Shown here piece by piece: positions 6,632-8,756 of a DNA stretch of 8,756 nt. The notes under the pieces were generated by a model that did no database searches, was not told the origin of the DNA, and saw nothing but the letters and a program-made list of their open reading frames with translations. The translations under genes were made by a program, and so were the position numbers. Every line of letters begins with the position of its first letter. Position 1 is the first letter of the stretch. The stretch is from NCBI GenBank assembly GCA_937883885.1, contig CAKZXL010000373.1, forward strand, positions 1 to 8,756, given 5' to 3'. The stretch comes from an uncultured Aquincola sp. (GTDB lineage Bacteria > Pseudomonadota > Gammaproteobacteria > Burkholderiales > Burkholderiaceae).

Positions 6632-8068
6632 TCAGCCGGGAAACTCGGCCAGGCCGAAGGGCCGTGGGCTGGTGCTGGCCGTGGGCAGCGGGGGCGTGCC
6701 GTGCAGCCGCCGCACCAGCGGCCCGATGGCCGCCAGGGTGGCAAACAGCAGGGCAATCTCGAGGTGGTACACGAAGCTGTAGCCGATGGCCGGGCCGGTG
6801 AGCGCCGGGCCCAGCGCGCCCTGGCTGGCCAGTGCGGCCACGCCGTCGCGCACCGCGCCGCCCAGGCCCACGGCCAGGCCGCCGGCGGTGGCCTGCACCG
6901 CGCCCCAGGCGCCCAGCGCCAGGCCGTTGTGGCCGGCCGACAGCGCCATGGCCGCGATCAGCGTGCCCACGCCGAACAGCCCGCCGCCAAAGCCGATGAG
7001 CCCCACGCCGATGCGAAACAGCAGCGCCGATTCCAGCGGCGCCGCAAAGATGACGGCGGCAAAGGCCACCACGCCGGCCAGCGCACCCGCGGCCGCCAGC
7101 CGATAGGGGTCGGCACCGCGCTGCAGCCAGCGCGCGGCCAGACCGAAGGCGGCCAGTGCACCCGCGGCCAGCAGCGCGGTCAGCAGGCTGGTGGCGCCCA
7201 CGCCCAGGTGCAGCACCGCGCCGCCGTAAGGCTCCAGCACGATGTCCTGCATGTTGAAGGCGGCCGTGCCCAGCCCCACCGCCACCAGGAAGCGGCGCAC
7301 CGCCGGCTGGCCGGCAAAGGACTGCCAGGCGTCGCGGAACGAGGGCGCCGCGGTGGGGGCGGGCCGGCGCGGGCCGCGCGGCTCCTGCTTCCACAGCGCG
7401 GCGATGTTGAGCAGCATGGTCATCAGCGCCGCGCCCTGCACCACCTGCACCAGCCGCACATGGCTGAAGTCGCGCAGCAGCGCGCCGAAGGCCAGGCTGC
7501 CCACCAGCATGCCCACCAGCAGCATCACGTACATCAAGGCCACCACGCGCGGGCGGGTGGCTTCGGGCGCCAGGTCGGTGGCCAGGGCCAGGCCGGCGGT
7601 CTGCGTGGTCTGCAGGCCGGCACCCACCAGCACGAAGGCCAACGACGCGGCGGCGGTGCCCACCCAGGCGGGGCCGTGCAGGTCGCCGGCATCGGACGAC
7701 AGCACCAGCAGCGCAAACGGCATGATGGCCAGGCCGCCGAACTGCATCAGCGAGCCGAACCACAGGTAGGGCACGCGGCGCCAGCCGAGCGCGCTCCAGT
7801 GCGTGTCGGACTTGAAGCCCACCAGCGCGCGCCACGGCGCCAGCAGCAGCGGCAGCGCCACCATGCTGGACACCAGCCAGGCCGACACCTGCAGCTCGAC
7901 GATCATCACGCGGTTGAGCGTGCCTACCATCAACGCGCCGGCCATGCCCACCGAGACCTGGAACAGCGCCAGGCGCAGCAGGCGTGACAGCGGCAGGCCG
8001 GGCGACGCCGCATCGGCGAACGGCAGAAACCGGGGGCTGACGTGCAGCCAGGCTCTGGATAGCTTCAT
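6632..8068 (-). CDS. lhaA: LhaA/PucC-family light-harvesting complex assembly transporter-like protein
   Basis: LhaA belongs to the BCD (bacteriochlorophyll delivery) branch of the major facilitator superfamily and is needed for LH1 assembly, possibly passing pigment to the antenna peptides in the membrane. The 478-residue chain shows about 12 hydrophobic helices. Typical blocks are LFQVSVGMAGALMVGTLNRV (35–54), VEL at 57–59, APWRALVGFKSD (77–88), RVPYLWFG (98–105), the central ATDLAPEATRPRVVALMY, and FNMQDIVLEPYGG in the second half. The last 20 residues are Pro/Thr-rich. The ATG at 8068 overlaps the bchM TGA as ATGA. A Shine-Dalgarno GAGGGG (8079–8074) lies five bases upstream but sits within a nested hairpin. 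puhA lies immediately downstream, the conserved lhaA–puhA pairing. Confidence 0.96.
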   Translation of the reverse strand: MKLSRAWLHVSPRFLPFADAASPGLPLSRLLRLALFQVSVGMAGALMVGTLNRVMIVELQVSAWLVSSMVALPLLLAPWRALVGFKSDTHWSALGWRRVPYLWFGSLMQFGGLAIMPFALLVLSSDAGDLHGPAWVGTAAASLAFVLVGAGLQTTQTAGLALATDLAPEATRPRVVALMYVMLLVGMLVGSLAFGALLRDFSHVRLVQVVQGAALMTMLLNIAALWKQEPRGPRRPAPTAAPSFRDAWQSFAGQPAVRRFLVAVGLGTAAFNMQDIVLEPYGGAVLHLGVGATSLLTALLAAGALAAFGLAARWLQRGADPYRLAAAGALAGVVAFAAVIFAAPLESALLFRIGVGLIGFGGGLFGVGTLIAAMALSAGHNGLALGAWGAVQATAGGLAVGLGGAVRDGVAALASQGALGPALTGPAIGYSFVYHLEIALLFATLAAIGPLVRRLHGTPPLPTASTSPRPFGLAEFPG

Positions 8069-8756
8069 GCCGGCCCCTCGCCCGGCGGGTACGCCGGGCT
8101 ATCCCCCGAGGGGATGTCGGGCCGGCTTGGGGCGGCCCGGCGCTCGGCCCGCATGCCTTGCCGCAGCTCCAACGCCTGCGAGGTATAGAAGCCGCTGGCG
8201 ATGCGCTGGCTGCGGCCGGGCTGCCAGGTCTGCAGGCCTTCGGCCTGGCCGATCAGCGCATGCAGCTTGTCGGCTCGCACCGGCTCGATGGCTGGCGCGC
8301 GGTCGCCGCGCGGAAAGAGGCGACCCACCGCATGCATGGCGGCCAGCGCCGGGTTGCTGGGCGCATAGGTCATCAGCATCGAGCCGTGGATGCGCGGCGC
8401 CAGCCGCTGCAGCGCCTGCACCGCCTGCGGCGCGGTGTAGTGGATCAACGAATCCATCAGCACCACATGATGGAAGTGCCCCAGCGACGGACTGAGCATG
8501 TCGCCCGACAGGAACTGGATGCGCGCCTTGAGCGCCGCCGGCACCCGCTGCTGCGCCAGCTGCACCAGCGTGGGCGACAGGTCGATGGCCAGCACCTCGG
8601 CCCCGCGCTGCGCCGCCTCGATGGCCAGCGCGCCGGTGCCGCAACCGGCGTCCAGCAGGCGCAGCCCGTGCAGGTCGGCGGGCAGCCAGTCCAGCAACAT
8701 GGCGCGCATGCGGTCGCGGCCGGCGCGCACCGTGGCGCGGATGCGGCCCACCGGCG
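8065..8756 (-). CDS. bchM: Mg-protoporphyrin IX O-methyltransferase BchM (5' end beyond window)
   Basis: BchM uses S-adenosylmethionine to methylate the C13 propionate of Mg-protoporphyrin IX, giving the substrate of AcsF. The visible part opens in frame as PVGRIRATVRAGRDRMRAML. A GTG at 8751 could be read as a start, but BchM proteins have about 30 more residues before this point, so I treat the gene as cut by the window edge. The SAM-binding motif LLDAGCGTGALAIEAA is followed by the acidic EVLAIDLSP strand. The end of the Rossmann core is FHHVVLMDSLIHYTAPQAV. The C-terminus (KLHALIGQAEGLQ…SGFYTSQALELRQGM) matches the family. After it comes a Pro/Gly/Ser-rich tail of about 27 residues that is encoded by strong inverted repeats and looks like an add-on. 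Confidence 0.95.
   Translation of the reverse strand, partial: PVGRIRATVRAGRDRMRAMLLDWLPADLHGLRLLDAGCGTGALAIEAAQRGAEVLAIDLSPTLVQLAQQRVPAALKARIQFLSGDMLSPSLGHFHHVVLMDSLIHYTAPQAVQALQRLAPRIHGSMLMTYAPSNPALAAMHAVGRLFPRGDRAPAIEPVRADKLHALIGQAEGLQTWQPGRSQRIASGFYTSQALELRQGMRAERRAAPSRPDIPSGDSPAYPPGEGPA
8069..8126. repeat. Nested inverted repeats at the bchM/lhaA junction
   Basis: Several perfect inverted repeats are packed into 58 bases. They are GCCGGCCC (8069–8076) with GGGCCGGC (8119–8126), CCCCTCG (8074–8080) with CGAGGGG (8107–8113), and CCCGGCG (8081–8087) with CGCCGGG (8092–8098) around a GGTA loop. A separate local hairpin is ATCCCC (8101–8106) with GGGGAT (8110–8115). In the mRNA the lhaA ribosome site GAGGGG is one arm of the second pair, while the opposing arm can instead fold into the local hairpin. 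The two folds exclude each other. The block encodes the odd tail of BchM and could be a REP-like dispersed element that landed at the gene end. Confidence 0.7.

Noticed and set aside
6701..7987. Plus-strand frame of 428 codons opposite lhaA
   Set aside because: Its Gln/His/Ala-rich repeats reflect the complement of a Leu/Ala/Val-rich membrane protein; lhaA is clear on the other strand.

Overview
The window is a segment of a photosynthesis gene cluster from a high-GC anoxygenic phototrophic purple bacterium. Every gene I can support lies on the minus strand, so transcription runs from high to low coordinates. The order bchM–lhaA–puhA–puhB–puhC–acsF–puhE is the conserved 'puh superoperon' of purple bacteria. 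The very high GC, the O2-dependent cyclase acsF and the style of the proteins suggest a Rubrivivax/Roseateles-like member of the Burkholderiales (Betaproteobacteria). That placement is inference, not measurement.

Layout from the transcriptional 5' side: bchM (5' end cut by the right window edge) methylates Mg-protoporphyrin IX. lhaA is a 12-helix PucC-family light-harvesting assembly factor. puhA is the reaction-centre H subunit, and puhB and puhC are reaction-centre/LH1 assembly factors. acsF is the aerobic Mg-protoporphyrin monomethyl ester cyclase, and puhE is another membrane assembly protein. Genes are packed tightly: bchM/lhaA overlap by ATGA and puhA/puhB by GTGA, and the other gaps are about 10–35 nt. 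Pigment synthesis (BchM then AcsF act on consecutive intermediates) and reaction-centre assembly are therefore co-expressed.

The accessory part lies at about 1996–2710: a small VapBC-type toxin-antitoxin cassette wedged between puhE and bchH. Its GC content is visibly lower. The antitoxin is intact. The PIN-domain toxin is split by what looks like a single lost C, so it is probably dead or a sequence error. The puhE frame runs on for about 70 codons into the cassette, as if its native end had been lost.

Downstream of the cassette is bchH, the large subunit of Mg-chelatase, cut by the left window edge. It has its own well-formed promoter, TTGACA-17-TAGATT, overlapped by a TGT-N12-ACA PpsR/CrtJ-type site. 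The predicted transcription start falls on the A of the ATG, suggesting a leaderless mRNA. In the canonical order bchH lies upstream of bchL-bchM, so this copy is either moved or a second bchH.

I found no wholly new system. The most interesting points are the broken TA cassette inside a photosynthesis operon, the leaderless PpsR-controlled bchH promoter, and a nested hairpin over the bchM/lhaA junction that could control lhaA translation. There is no gene-free stretch longer than 300 bases.
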